Assembly: GCA_013396635.1 (NCBI GenBank) | Contig: WBMW01000023.1 | Location: forward strand, 62,001-126,000 | Direction of reading: 5' to 3' | DNA length: 64,000 nucleotides | From: Penelope pileata | Taxonomy: Eukaryota > Chordata > Aves > Galliformes > Cracidae | Part shown: positions 36,901-51,200 of the stretch, in pieces | How positions within the stretch are numbered: the first letter of the stretch is position 1 | Layout of the letters: each line of letters begins with the position of its first letter | The notes under the pieces: model-generated | Told to the model about the DNA's origin: nothing | Database searches by the model: none | Seen by the model: the letters and a program-made list of their open reading frames with translations, nothing else | Made by a program: the position numbers and the translations under genes

Positions 36901-39900
36901 CCAGTCATTATGTGAAAAGTGGCACAGCAATAGTACTGTCAGGTCTTCTAGCATTGTAACTGTGCAGTCCCATGCCAATGGCTATCAGGTATGATCTAAT
37001 CAACAGGACATTTACCTGCATGGGCAGAACTGACCAAAGAGGACTAGCCAGGCTTTAGATGCACTCTTCCTCACTACACCCAGCCCCCTTCTGTTATCCA
37101 TTCTTAACAAATACCTTGACTCTGCCCACAGATTGGTAACTGATTTCCTGACATTGCTCATTTTTGATTTTACAGGGAGACCACTGTCACTCCTGCACTG
37201 ACTGATGAGCTCACAGGTTAATTTCCTGGACACCTCAAGCCATGTCTGGTCTAGAGGCTGGCAAGAATTCTTCTCATAATTGTCAGGAAACATAAATACT
37301 TCCTTCTCTGTATTGTTGCTGGGGAAAATGGTGTTTTCACCTTCATTTCACATGTCCCTGGTGTATTGGTTCATTTAAATATGGCTTGGTTATCTCCACA
37401 CTGTACTGCAGTCATAATGTCTCTTCTATCCATCCTAGTGGCCAGAAAGCCAGACTTCCTTCCCCTCCTGTCCAGACTAGGATACTGCAGCATCCTTTCC
37501 TCTAAACTTCACATGTGAAATCTTTTCCCACTCTTACACTCTGAGAAGCCTTCAGAGATTGTTCTGGATTATGTCATGCATCCTTTTGCATTCCCATTCT
37601 CTTCTGCATCCCACTTCTCTTTTGCATCGGTTGCATCCTACTTCTCTTCCCTTTCATTAGGAAAGAAAAGTCCCTTTCACCTTATCCCCATACCTGTCAG
37701 CTTACAGTCACTGTCAAGATGTGAACTCACCTTCACTTGGCCCAGAATATCATCTCATTAAAGTAGCATTGATAACACATCTTCATGCTTTCTTCTGCAG
37801 TCATCCTCTTATTTAGAAGCTCCTTATAAAAATCATCAAAGCCTTTAAAACATCCTCTGACTGACCTGCATTACAAAGTCACCCTTTCACTGCTGAGCTT
37901 ACACTAGTGCGTGTCCATCAATGCTATCTGTCATAGGATTGCAAGGTTCTGCTGACATGCCTATGAGGTTGTGTAATCCTGCCCAAAGCAAGCCTGGATG
38001 ACAATGAATAAAATTCTTCAAGTTGCCTCTGTAGACTGAAACTTCCACCTTTCTAATCACTGTGAAATTGTACTGTAATATATATATTTTTAAAAAAATG
38101 TGAAGAAAAGTGCACTAAACAAACAGTTCAATATGCTTGGGTCATACCTACCTTAAGATTTGAAACGTTTAAAATATGTTTGTGTTAAACTGTTTTAAAC
38201 TTCTTTCCAAGTAACTTCTGTAAATTCATATTAATAGATTAAACTTTTAAGTTCTCTCTAAGCGTCAATTCCTTGACTTTAAAATGTTGTCCTCAGTAAT
38301 TCACTCAGAAATTCCACTGGGATGGATTTTTTTTTTTGTTTTTACACAGGTTTTAGATGTAGCGAGATTAGATGGTGATTTTTACCTGCTGCGTCAAAAG
38401 GGTGAAACTCTATGCTACGATCAGAGAAAATTGTATGGCTTTCATACATACATTTAAAATTGTAAAAACTATTTCTGATACATAACAGCAAAATTTAGTT
38501 CTTAAATATCAACTTTACAGACTTTATTAGTATGACTGCAGTTTGTTTATTGTAAAAAGATCTTTGCTAAAGAGAAAAGCAATAATGATTATACTGAGAA
38601 GTCTGTGACCTGGTTATTTTATGAGTACCAACATGACAAGGGGGACCAGGAGAGAAATAGACCCCTGCAAGGAAACAAAACACATAATAATTCTTATCCT
38701 TCATTAATGTAACTCCCACATAATCACACGATAAAATGTATTAAGGGAAAAAGAATGAGACGGACATAAATAAACACAGATCCTGTCTGGAAATAAGTGA
38801 TGGAGTGTTTAAAAATCCCTATCTACATAAAGATAGATCTATGCTAAGAACTAGTGGAAGATGGTCAGTCAGTCTGGAGTATGCAAGGATCACTGTATTG
38901 TTGAAGTCTGATGATTTCCTTACATTGTCCTGTCTAAGAATCTTATTATGCCTTCAGAAGAAATCTTTTGTTTCTGCAGAAGGTCACCTTTGTAGACCTT
39001 AATAAAAAAGAGAAACTGAAAACCCAAAGAATTGTCCACTCTGTTAGTGCTGTGACAGCTGCAGGGATGCCTTAGTTAGGGCACCATTTTACTTCAGTAA
39101 GCTCCCAGATGTAGCGAATTTTAGCCTGGATACTGCTAGGCTTGTCAATCAGTATTCTGCCCGGAGAAATAAACACATTTTTAATCCAGAGTCCTGTTCT
39201 CCTTCCCCTCAGCTATAGTTCTTGTCATATTCTCTTAGACATGAATAACACAAAATCACATCTGAATTCTCCCAAACAGCAAAAAAAGGATTTTATGCAG
39301 AAACAGCCACGCTCACCACAGTAAGTAGGTGGCCTGCTTCAAGTCATCTTTGCTTAACACCTATTTTGAACTGAAATTGTCATATTACCTTGTCAGCAAG
39401 CCTAAAGCAATGCTAATAGATAGATAAATCAGGAGACAGCTGAAAGACTACTACAGACATGGAGCGTGCTTGCTGTGGGCACGATTCCATTTGTAATTGT
39501 CAGCACTGGTATATATCCCACATTTTCTAACTATATTTCTCCACCTAACATCTGAATTAAATTTCAGAATATCTGAAGTAGCTTAAGCAATGCAAAATAA
39601 ATAAAAACAGCTGTTTGCCATAATTTCTTCCTTGTCAGCTTGGACTCTTCACAGATACTTCAATAAAACAACTGAAAATCAAATGACCAAATAGTAGTTA
39701 CTTATCAACATAGCATGGAGGTGATCATCAAAATGTTTGTGTTGTAGAGAGACTAGGCAAGAATAGTGATGATTAACCTCTGGCGTACGTGCTAGAATAG
39801 TTTTCTGGTATTCATACCAATAGCACATAATCTGCACTTTGGGTGTAACTCTGGGGAATGATAGAATGCCAGTGAGGTGATAAAGCTTCTTGCTGGTTCT

Positions 39901-41639
39901 TTAACCCTGTTTGTCAGAGACAAGCTGTAGTTTGCAGTGGGGAAGTAAAAGCAAGCACTAGCATTGATGCATTTGCATTAGCTGATTCCAGCCAGGTACA
40001 CTGAAGTATGCTATACAGAAGCATTCTTTCTCTTCTGTGTTGTTTCCATAAAATTATCCTATAGACAATTACAATAGAATCTTTCCAATTCAGTTGAACC
40101 TTCTGGATTACATATGTATGTAATAATAATTGAACTGTATTTTCACTGGAGAAGACTTCTGCAAATATAAACATAAAAACACAAGTTGAAGTAATGTCTC
40201 TGCCTGTCTCCAAACTAATTAAGGCTATTCTCCCCTGACAAACTTACTTTCCTGCTGTGCTGAGAAAACTTGCATTTTTCTGTCTTAACAACATGAAATG
40301 TGTTGATGAGCTACCTCAGCTGGCTCCTGGAACTTCAAAGTCCACAAACACAGTGTGGAAAGAAAAAAGTGGAAATGAAAATAAAACGGATGCATTGAGA
40401 AGGCACCTCCTTGATGCAGCAAATTTAAAAATGAGAGACATATTCAGCAGTGAAGAGCAACTCACCTGCAGCAGCAGAGATTATAGACAAAGACACAAAA
40501 ATAGTGGACCAGCAGCTTTGGAAGGTGAAATAATAGGAAGGTGCTGGTGTGAAGCCACAGTAAAGTATTTTTACCATGGAAGCAAGAGGGAAAATAAACA
40601 GGCATACTTTCTTGTCATTTCATTCTTCATGGTCATAAAATCAAACTGTCTTTCATCACAGTCGATGGAACTATTTGCAAAATGAGTCGTTACGAAGCAT
40701 AAAAATAATGGAATCAGACAATAAGTTGTTACCAGTATTTTCTTAAAATCTAAAGCAAAACAGATTTTAAGTCAGGAAAGTTTAGTTTGATCAGCTCCAG
40801 AAAACAAATAGAAAAAGACAGCAAATCATTGCACAGTTTCCCTGAAGCTTTGGGACCCAACTGTCACAAAAGGTTGCCTTTTGCTACAGGGTTGTGCTGT
40901 TGGAAAGCTTGACCTACACAGCAGTGGCTCCTCCAGGCTGTCCCCTATTTAGATTTTCCTCAGCAGCAGGCTGCTTCTCTGGGTGACTGCTCTGCACTGA
41001 GACCCAGCTCCTCCAAAGCACCATGCATTGGGCAGCTGTGACAGCCATCAACACTGTCTGGATCTCAAAAACTGTAGGAAGTAATGAAGAGGAAGTTGAA
41101 TGCCCAGCAGCAGACCATACAGCCTTCACCTATCCAGTAAAAATGTAGCTGCTTGAAACCTTTTGGATCTATGGGTATTTTATCCTGTGACTTTACATGT
41201 GAAATAAAAGGAAGTCAGCAGTGATGGGAAGTCATTGCTACCTGCTGGGTGGTGGTGAGCAATGATCACTGTCAGTGATCCCTAGTTCTGGCTGAGCAAG
41301 ATCAGTCCTCAGTCTTTCTACATGTGTATTTTCTTCACTCAAATAACAGTAACAGCAAACACACATTTGTATTTAAGATAAAATACGAAAGAGTTGAAGT
41401 CACATCAAAACTGAAACTGAGTACAAGAGTTGTTTCTGGGAGGAGGTAAGGTACACTTACTCTGATGTGTCAGAACCATAACCCCAGCATAAGGGGTCTG
41501 TTTCATGCACAGTGAACCATTTTGGCATAAGGTGCTCAACTAGTGTATCTCTTCCTTGTTCTAAATGGTTTTCAAATGCTAACTCCTGATATTGGTTTCT
41601 CATACGTACATTATATGCTGTTACATTTCATTCTATTTC
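33922..41639. other. intergenic DNA, upstream of DMRTB1
   Basis: No gene recognised. A GC-richer 150 bases lie next to the gap, then AT-rich DNA. The plus strand is pyrimidine-rich at about 37420-37760, giving low-complexity frames. The open frame at 40257-40685 (plus, 142 codons) shows no domain, signal peptide or splice partner and is most likely chance. Confidence 0.6.
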
Positions 41640-42360
41640 TGTTATTCAGGTTATCACTATATCCATTTCTTTCCTATATAAATCTTTAATCTTCTTCTGT
41701 ATCAGCAATATCTCTGTTTGTTTTCAGTATAATTTCATTAGCATACTCTTTTTGTCACAGTCATTATTGAAAATATTAAATAAGACAGATTCCAATACTG
41801 ATCCTTCAAGATTTACAATACTATCCTCCCTCTAGACAGCAGTTCCTCTTCTAGCACAACTAGAATTTTTTCCTTATTTAGCATTTTCTTCATAACTCAT
41901 TTTAAGATGTCTGATAGATATCTAAAGTGCTTACTACTGGCTAAAACAGTGTTTTTCATCATCATAAATATATTCACTCAGCCTTCTTAACCTTTGCTAA
42001 AACTGGGTTCCATTTTGTCCCACTTTCTGTTTATGTCTTCTTACATAGTTGTTTTTCTTAAAAATACTTTCTAGAGCCTTAAATATTGTTGACGTCACTC
42101 ATATTTTCTAGTTATCCTTTTTTCCCATTTCTGAAATATAGGCACAAGTCTTGCTATTCAGTAGTGATACGCTACCAGTTGGCAGCTTTATTAAAAATCC
42201 TTGCTGCTGGACATGCAATTTCATGTGCCAGTTCTTTCAGAATCCAGGGATGGAGATTATCCTGTCCCTCCAATTTCAGAGCTTTAAGCTCTTTGAGTTT
42301 TTCTTCTACCTCAGATATGATAAATTCCCTTTCTAAATTCTCATTCCATTTACATATTAC
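41640..42360 (-). mobile_element. ancient CR1-superfamily LINE remnant (reverse transcriptase)
   Basis: The minus strand carries two reverse-transcriptase landmarks in the right order. At about 42347-42177 an open stretch reads ISEVEEKLKELKA, then DNLHPWILKELAHEI and IFNKAAN; compare the CR1-type GPDGLHPRVLKELADEI and IFNKS. About 150 codons later, at 41805-41752, EGSVLESVLFNIFNNDCD corresponds to PQGSVLGPVLFNIFINDLD. The spacing equals that in intact CR1. Stops and frameshifts occur between them and the catalytic region is decayed, so this is a dead copy. It is far more diverged than the CR1 at 26-27 kb. The boundaries are approximate. Confidence 0.75.
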
Positions 42361-43850
42361 ATTTCTATTTTCTGGATAGTTTTATCTTTAATTGTGAAGT
42401 GCCTGGCTAAGCAATTCTTTTTAGGAATTATTTTCATAATAAATAACTTTAGATAAAATGCAGTTAATTATTAGACATTGCCACAATAAATAAGGAGGAC
42501 ATAGTTTGGGGGTTGATAGGGATTTTTACAGCCAATTCTATATAAAAAATTTACAGTGAAGAGAAAGAAACACTTTTGCAACCATGCATGTAATAGTGCT
42601 ATTACAATGGCAATACTATCTTTAAGAGCAGAAAAAAAAATTGAGTGAAAATAAGAGATGTGCTTGACATTTTCAGCCTAATTTTGGTCAATCCTACAGT
42701 AGGTAATTGAAAGGAAAATAAAATTTACATGGGACACTGAAGGAGGAGCGAATTTCTATTATTTTTTCTTTATACTCATAATAAAGCTTCCAGAATGCAG
42801 CAATGTATTGTTAATAAAATATATATTAGATAATCCTAATTCACTGCCCCTTGGCATCTCATCACAGGGAACGGTGCAACAATGCATTTTAGCAATTAAT
42901 GAAACAATAAACTTGTTGCTCAGAAAGAACTTCCCTCTAAATCATGTTATCTGCTGTCAGAACAGAGCAGCCATCAATGCAATGTGAAATAGCAGTCCTG
43001 CTGTTGTTAACATTCACACATGCAAGTCAGGCAGTGTTAAACCCAGCAGAAGCAGGGATGCGCTTCTTCTAATGAAGGCGGGGAGTTTGAACTGGTGGAT
43101 GTGCATCTCTTTCAATCATGTCTATTAGAAGCAAAAATAATTAAAGCCCAAATCTGTCCTTATTTGTGATGTATTTAGGCTGACATAATGCAGAAGAGTC
43201 TGCTCTTTTTACTGGAGTGGAAAAAAAAAAAAAGCTCTGCTTAATTTAATGAAATTACACTAAATTGATATCCGTGTAATCAACAGCAAAGGAAAACTCA
43301 TGAAAGAAACATACCAGTGTGTTTTTCCAGCAGGGCAGAATCTGGATCACAGATGTTCATGTTCAGGCAGATGGCATGCATACGTAATAGGTGTACAGGA
43401 CAGATATTCAGGCATATACAGTGACCGTTCAAAGCATAACTGAATTTCCCAGGAGAGTTAGAAGAAGGGTTTCAGTATATACCCAGATATTTTTTTCCAA
43501 ACTTTGGTGCCCCACAAAATCTTTTCAGTACTCGAAATGGCTTGACTGTAAAGACAAGAACTATCCTGAAATGTGGCATTTTCTGAAAGACAAGCCTCTT
43601 TTTATGTAAACATGGAACTGGGGCATAAATTAGCTGGAAATTATAGACTAAAAAAAGAGGAAACCACAAGGGCCTGATTTCATTCATCCTCAAGTTCAGC
43701 CCCCCAGATCACTGGGGGCATGCACAGCTCCTGCTTTTCGTGTCACTGCTTTTGTGTCTGTACAGTGGAAGCCTGGATTAAACAAAAAATCATTATTTCT
43801 ATTTAAAGAAAACGGCATTGTATCAGTAGAAAGCACAGTCCCCATCTCCC
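42361..43850. other. AT-rich intergenic DNA with homeodomain-type motifs
   Basis: No ORF of note. At about 42850-43200 it has closely packed CAATTAAT, AATAAAC, GTTAAC and AATTAAAG motifs with mixed base composition, which is how vertebrate conserved non-coding elements often look. Conservation itself cannot be seen here. Confidence 0.35.
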
Positions 43851-44885
43851 TCACAGTGCTTCTTCCCTCCCCTGCAGCATGGCAGCCATTTTGCTGTGCA
43901 GAAGGAGAGGTGACGATGGTGCACTCGCCCAGCTTCTATTGCCCTTGGCTCAGCCTCTCTAGTCTCTGGGGCTGGTGTGTGCCTTGGGACAGGATGAGGG
44001 GGATTTTCATGTTCACTCTTGTGTTCATGTGCAGGTTGAGGTCACTTCGGTCCCTGCATGCCCAGGTGACCCCACAGAGCTGATGCACCACAGTGGAGGG
44101 GCTGAGGCGGGAAAGAGAAAATGGCTGCCTTAAGGGGAACATGTGGCTCGAGTGACCAGTTGTGCACAGCGTCTCTGAAGTAAAAAAAAAAAAAGGGCCA
44201 GGAAGAGAAGAACTAGGATAAAAACCCACCAAAATCTAGTGTAGCTAAAGTGGGCATAACACAGTAGGGAGCTGTTAGTCACCCTCCCGTCTTGAGGCCT
44301 TCTGTCTCTTCCCAGTGCAGATGAGGTGAGAGAAGGGCACTGAGGGCCAAGCCCAGACATCAAATAGCAGCTGCCATTGGTGGGGCTGCACTCAGGGAGC
44401 ATGAGCCTGTCTTCAGACAGGAGAAGCACAACATGGCCATCCCTGAGGTGGCAAGAGAAGTACTTGCATTGGCCTGGCAGATGTCACAGGGCAGCACGTG
44501 GGAGGAACAGGCGCAGAGCTTGGAGGATCCCAAGTATCAGGGGAAAAAGCAGCTGAGAAAAAGGTTAGTTCTTTTAACTGAGCAGAGGTTGTTTTGTGAC
44601 CCTTCTGGCATTGCAAGGGTCTTGGGTGCAGCTGATAGCTTGGTACCGTCATGGCACCTGCTGTTTTTGTGGCACTCGGTTTTGTGATGGCAGCTGGTGG
44701 CTCCTGTGGCTCATTGTGACTGAAACTCAGAGGCAAAAATGAGGGTGACAGTGGTGGAAGGTGGGTACTGACACCAGGTATGCTGACATGGGGAGTTACA
44801 TTCTCTCTGGTGCCGCATTGCCAGGTTTTGTTTGCCAGCCAGGGTCCTCCCTGCCCTGAGCTGCTGTGCTGCCTCTTGCTCACTC
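43851..44885. other. GC-richer block of unknown nature
   Basis: About 1 kb clearly richer in G+C than its surroundings, with an internal A13 run (about 44181-44193). Frames of up to 156 codons occur on both strands (44413-44883 minus; 44433-44687 plus with a possible donor AAAAAG|GTTAGT near 44562), but none has recognisable domains. It could be an old retroelement, an LTR or a non-coding exon. Confidence 0.35.
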
Positions 44886-47800
44886 TAAAAACATGTCAAA
44901 ATTTTGCTATTCGCGGGTGGATCTAAATAAAGAATTCATGAAAAGGGTTGTGGCTTTGGGTATTATTTTTTTTGTGTTTGTTTGGGTTTTTATTTTGTTT
45001 TTCAGCAGAGTGCTGCATCTAGAAATTCAGATTAAACCAGACAGTTCTGTCAAGAAAATATTATAAGCTTCTGCTAGATCTTATTCCTTCATGCCAGGCA
45101 TTTATGCTTTGTTTCTGCCATCCTGGCAGGTGGAAGTTTCATATGGATAAAAGTAGTCTTGGCAAGGACTAATTAGCAGGATATTAAGGAGTAGGTAGGT
45201 GTTCCCTATGCAAGGGCAGAAGCAAAGTAAAACTCATAAGGAAAATGAAAAGGCTGCACTGATTAATTTGTCAATATGGCTTTTAGTGTTTACAGTGCAT
45301 CAAATATATTAATAAAGGAAAATGTACATGTAAAATACATTTGGAGAGAATTGAGTTGAATTGTGCTATTTTAGAATATACAGCCAGGTCTAGAAAATAA
45401 GTCTGCATTGTGCATGCATGCTTTATGTACATAGCCCTGGGGGCCCCTTGCTTTACTGGTTTCTTGTGGTGGCTGAAAATCAGCTAGTTAATGTCATTAT
45501 TGATAGCAAAGGAAACCGATATTTAAATTGCTTTTCAGAGAGGATAAAGCACGTAATTAAACATTTTTTCAGACTTCTTTTTAATTATATGGGGTCTACT
45601 TTTTATCTTTTCCTTGAGCCCCTGGATGTCTTTGTCTGTGTAAACATACAATATGATTTTAATTAATAGCCGGTAAAGACCTCAGGATAGAAATAGTATC
45701 CTACAAAAAGATTTCTGTTGTGCTTTACTGTATGAGCAAATCTCCAAAGGAAATTTTTCATGTCCTAATTTTTCTCTTTGCATCTTATTGAGTAAATATT
45801 ACTCCTCTGAGGCAGAACCCAGTTTGGACAGAAGTGAGTGCGTGTGATGTCTGGCTGGGTCATCTTGCTGGCAGATATAACTGCACTTGCCTGTAGCGTT
45901 CTTTCTCTTTGTTGGTAAAATGGTGTAGTTTTGACCCTGCACATCCCTTTTCCTTGCCATTGCCAGCAGGCTGTGTGTAGCACTAGCACAGCTGGAGTAA
46001 TTCCAAAGATTTTCCTGCAGTGAATTCCTCATGAATCGCAGGGTCCATCAGGGCTACCTAGGCTGTGGAGCAGGATGTTGTTTCCATTTCTTTATTTTGT
46101 GCTGCAATGGTACACATTCCTTTGTGGAAACCATTCTTACTCTGTGAGCTGTTTAGGATGGCAAAAGGTTTGCATCACTATAGTATATAGAGCTGTAGGA
46201 ACGCAGGCAACTGAGCTGCAAACTGAAGCAGCTAGTGCAACTTCCCTAACCAGTGTTGGATGCTAGGTCAGGGGAGTACAAGCCACATTTCATCCATTCT
46301 TCCAGAAGAATAGGGAGTCAGTAAGTTAAATTTAGTCTTAAATCTCAATATACACTTACTGCTGTCTCTATATGGTTAATTTTATAGAAAATATTTGTTC
46401 TGCATGATTTGTTTACAGTGTCTGAAATTTCAGATGCATTCCATTTCCAAATGCCCTGTTATGCTTTATACAGGTTTAATTTTCTTGGATGTCTCTACAA
46501 GTAATCTTGTGTAGCTTATTTGTAAAAACAATGCAGTGATTTTTAAAGAGAGCTGGCAGTAAACCTCTTTTGTGTGTTTTTCATACTGCATGCCCAAGCT
46601 GATGGTTGGAGTGATTTCTGTTTTCTTGAACTGAGTGCTGAATCTCTTTCATGGAAATGATAGCAGGCCAAAGAGTAATGATTTTATTAGGGTCCTACTG
46701 AAGTGAAGGTGGAACTTGAACAGTTTGAGTAAAATCATAAGCAAAGATATCTGGCATTCTGCAGAAGGAAGATCTACTTGTTTTCATTTTCCAAATACGC
46801 ATGACAATACGCGACATACCTTATTGCAGTTAGAACGTGCTCAGTCTGTACAGTGGTTTTTTGGTAGCTCAGGGCGAGGTTGCCTTCATCCCAGATCTTG
46901 ACACCAAAGAAAGGTCAGTGTTATCAGTATAAGTTTTCTATGTTCGCTGCAAAGCCTGGAATGTAGTTTTACAGTTGTGACTTAATAGTGTGTCACTGAG
47001 AGGTATGAGACGTGGAATGATGGGACAGAAAGTGCTTGTGCTGATACTGCTTCAAAGAGAGATGCTTGTCAAAATATGGCTTGAGTTAGCCACAGCAGTG
47101 GAGTAGAATACAGATATAACCCTGATATAAGCATTAGTGGATCTCTGACTTGTTTATTTGGCTCGTATTCCGGTGGGATTTGCCTTTATTTGAAGCTGAA
47201 CTACGACGTGAGAAAGGCTGAGTGAGATGTTCTGTTTCTAACAAGCTGTGCCACCTTTGTATCAGTAGATGGAGCTCCAAGATAAATCGTTCTAGCCCTG
47301 AAGCAGTGCAATCAGTTAAACACACAGCTCTTCAGAGGAGGCAGTAATTACGAGACTTAATTATATCCTTAAATAATCACAAGGGATTTATACATCATAT
47401 TCCATAAATCATATCATGTATACATAGAGGTTTGTAAGAGAAAAGAAAAAATTCTGTGCCCCTCTGCCAGATCCCTCTGGTGTCTTTCCAAGAGTTGAGG
47501 AGTCTGAATGATAGGGATAGGCACGATCAAACATGTACTCTTGGCTTCTGTGCGTTGTGTGCAGCAGCCTTTTGCAGTCTAGCTTATGGAAAGCTGCTCA
47601 TGGTACTGTGCTTTAATTTTCATCTTGTTAAATTCATCACATCTCTCCCATAAAACATGGATGGTTGGTGCTGACTTCCATGTGTTTCTGTACTTTACCA
47701 TTTTGGCCTCCCAAATGATATCTATTTAGTGCTATAATCGTTGTTCAAAAATCTGACCCTCTAGTGTTGTGGCACTTCCCATAATTCCCTAAGTTGTCTT

Positions 47801-48248
47801 TGACCTCTACTGTTCACAGATTTGCTAATTGTTCCCACTATTTAAATGCCACAAAGGACATTGGGATGTGGAGACAGCTGAGGGCCTAATAAAAAATGTT
47901 TTGAGTAAAAGAGGAGAATAATCAACATCAGCAATAAGAATTACCTCTTGAAATTGTGGTGTCCATAAAAGATGCTATTTTCCAGCAATATTTTTACTAT
48001 GGCAGACAGCAGCTAAAGATAAGCTGTCAGAGCACAAGTAAATTGTTTTAAAATTGTTAATAAAATGACTGAGGCTGTGACAGGAATGAGAATTTGTTTT
48101 AGGAGAAGTTGAGCTCCAGAAATACTTGCTGGAGAGAGACAAATTAATTAGAACATAGCAAGGAGATTGTCATGCAGCTTCTTGCCAGGTAAATGAAATT
48201 GAAAACCTTTTTGGCAAGTTTTAGGAGCTTTTGCTACTAGGTAGCTAC

Positions 48249-48291
48249 TTTTTTTTTTTTTTTNTTTTTTTTTGAGAGAGAGAGAGAGAGA
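48249..48291. repeat. compound poly-T / (GA)n microsatellite with one N
   Basis: A T run at 48249-48273, interrupted by one undetermined base at 48264, is followed by nine GA units at 48274-48291. The N marks a homopolymer that the assembly could not resolve. Confidence 0.95.
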
Positions 48292-51200
48292 AAAGGCAAG
48301 AAAAGGTGTGATTCTTTTAAGACATCTGAATTAGATCTGAATTAACGTCCTGTTCACAGAGTGGGATGCAAAATGCTGCTTATTTTGTTTTGTATGTGGC
48401 TGTCTGATAGCTTCCTGCAGTACCATAAAAGCCAAGACCACTATATTAATTTACTGAGACTCTGGCTGCATCCTGATATTTAAATAAATATGCATTTGCT
48501 TCTTCTGATGTATAAGAAATCCACAGAGAAGCATTAGCAATATTATGTATTAATGTAAAATGAAATGAATAGCGATGTAAGCTAATAAGCTGGGCTCTGA
48601 ACTTTGGCCGCAGTGGGAAAGACTTCCTACTTGTTCTTGCAGTGCAGGCAGAGGGATAATAACCTTCCAGCAAGTGATGGAAGCTTGCTGGGACCCTTAA
48701 GGTATTAAATCCTAGCAACATTGTTGGATGTGATGAGTCACACAGCTTGGGGACCTGGTTTCATCTTCATCTCAATTCTTTCTAGTGATTTTCCCAAGGC
48801 TGCACCTCATACTGCATCCCTGTTTACTTTCCTGTACCCTTGGAAGAATAAAGCCCAGATTTGTGAGAAGAGCAGATAGAAAGTGAAAATGATCAGCCAT
48901 AGATTCATTATGAGCACTTCTTGCAAAGGACATGCATTAGAGCTAGAGTGCACACCTATGGTGAAAGCTGAGATAACACTTCCTCCCATGGGAACAATGC
49001 TGAGATGGAGAAGCCAGAATCCCTTCCTAGGAAAATGCAGATCTGTAGCCTTCTAAAAGACTCTGCTGCAAAACAGCCGTGCTGTAGGGGACCCTTCCGC
49101 TGACCTTGGAGGATGCTAGAGTTTGTGCATATTAAGGGCTGGGCATAAGTTATGTTCTACAGAGTTTCGCAGTGGAAATTTTCTCTGAGAGTCTGCAAGT
49201 TGCTCTGCTGTGACCTCCTTGCAATATTTATGAAAATGTTTGGCTCAGCTTGTGAAGCCATATAAATCCCCAAGAGAATTGCATGCAGGATTCCAGTGAT
49301 GCCACTTGCAGTTACCTTTCACCAAAATCCCTGAGTATCCAAAATAAAGAGCTCCAACGGTAGTACTTTTAAAAAAGGAAGTTAATTAAGTGGAAAAGGC
49401 AAAACATCTTCTATTATTTGAAATTTTGATTCCCTATAACTGTAACCCTTGGCACTCAGAGCAGCACATTTGATCAGAACTGTGGCTGATTTTTTTAGGT
49501 ATGTTTTGTACTGCAGTCCAGCTTTGCTATTAAAACCCACTCTTCATTATGCCTGGGAGGAGAGATGGCTCTGTTGGGAAAAATATGAAACATGTATATT
49601 GGAGTTCTTTTTTTAAAAAAGCAGTTAAAATAGCAGTAGCAGCCTTGTCACAAAGCACTGAGTGAGGAGCAGCTTGTGGAAGCAAACAGCCCCTGGCCTT
49701 GCCTGCAGTGAACCAGTCTTGCAGGTGATTGTCAACCCCTTGCAAATACTCTCAGTCTTGATTGTTATTTTTAATTAGTAAGGTAAACATTGATAGTTAG
49801 ATGAGAGCTAAGAAGAATAGCTTCTGAATTATCTGAAATATATTAGTGTTGGAATTTCAATTTTATCAAATCCTTTAGGATTTTTTGTAAGAAAGGAGAG
49901 GATAGACAGGTATCTGATGAAGTTTCATCAAAGAAACCATAGGATTGTGGTAAGAAAGTGCTATGGAACAAAACCTGAATTCTTAGGCTGGCACAAATGG
50001 AGATGAATTTGATCGAGAAGTCCACGATCAGAGCGAGTTCAGTCTCTGTATCTGGTGAACAGCACCTGCAAGGAGAAAAGCAGATAGAGAAATACTTTCT
50101 ATGTAAAACATTTCGTTCCTTCAAGTTGAACCAAGTTTCACGAATTGGAGAAGTAAAGTGGGTGAGAATGATATCAAGAAGTTTCATAGGAAATAGGGAA
50201 ATATACTTGAATAAATCAAACGTCTTTGACATTTCCCTTTACAGCTGGCATAAACCGGCAGAGTAGCAAGCTCTCATTATAAGCAGTGCTCTAGGAGAAA
50301 TTCTCCTGGAAAGATAATGAATGTTCATTTTTTTTCATTGCAACACCAGCCCCAAGGCCAAACCTGTCCAGAATTTTAAACAAGGAGTCCCAGGCAAAAG
50401 TGTTAAAACTAACTACAGCATATTTGGATATGGCTGTGGTTTCTCTTGAGTAGGTATGGTTTGCTCTCAGAGACTGAACTTACATGCTCACTTACATGTA
50501 TTTTTTAATGTGAATAAAAATTCTAGTATTGATCCAAAATAAAGCAGCAACAGGAGGGAAAGGATAAGCAAGAGGGGCTGCTGATAGAAAATGAAATAGA
50601 ATACACTATGGACCATATCCTTTCTTCTACATCCTATAAATAGGACCCACAGAGATTGAATGCTCTCTGGCCAGAAGGCAAGAAAGGCAAAGAGCTGTAG
50701 CGAAAACAACAGAACCATCGCTCCTTCTTAACGCTTTGTCTTTCTGCAGCCTCTGTCCGGGAGCCCTGGAGCGCTCTGCTCACTTCCCCATTTATCATCC
50801 TTCAGGACTGCAATCTCTCCCTGGAAAGGATTCAAAGGAATTAGGGAAGAGCAAAGAAATAAGGAAACAAATCTAGCAACAGTCTTCCAGCTCCTTTGAT
50901 AAATTGCTTGCTGGCCTAAGCTTGAGCTGGAATTTCAAGGCAAATGTTAATGGTCTGATAAGACTTACAGTCGTGGGAGGGTTTTTTTAAATAGAAATAA
51001 CATTAATAATACAGTGAATGATTCAGGAAATGATCCACTTTACACTAAAACTTCAAAAATAGACAGGCTAGCTTCATTTTCTGGAGAAACCACTCATGTA
51101 AAATAATATGCCTGAAATCTCTGTCCACAGAGACAGCTTATTTCAGAGAGAGTCATCCAAGACCTCAGCTAGTTCAAATCAGCATAGCTTGACTGACTGA

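Noticed and set aside
40257..40685. 142-codon plus-strand open frame with ATG
   Set aside because: No domain, no signal peptide, no matched splice sites, and low-complexity stretches; length is within chance expectation for 64 kb.
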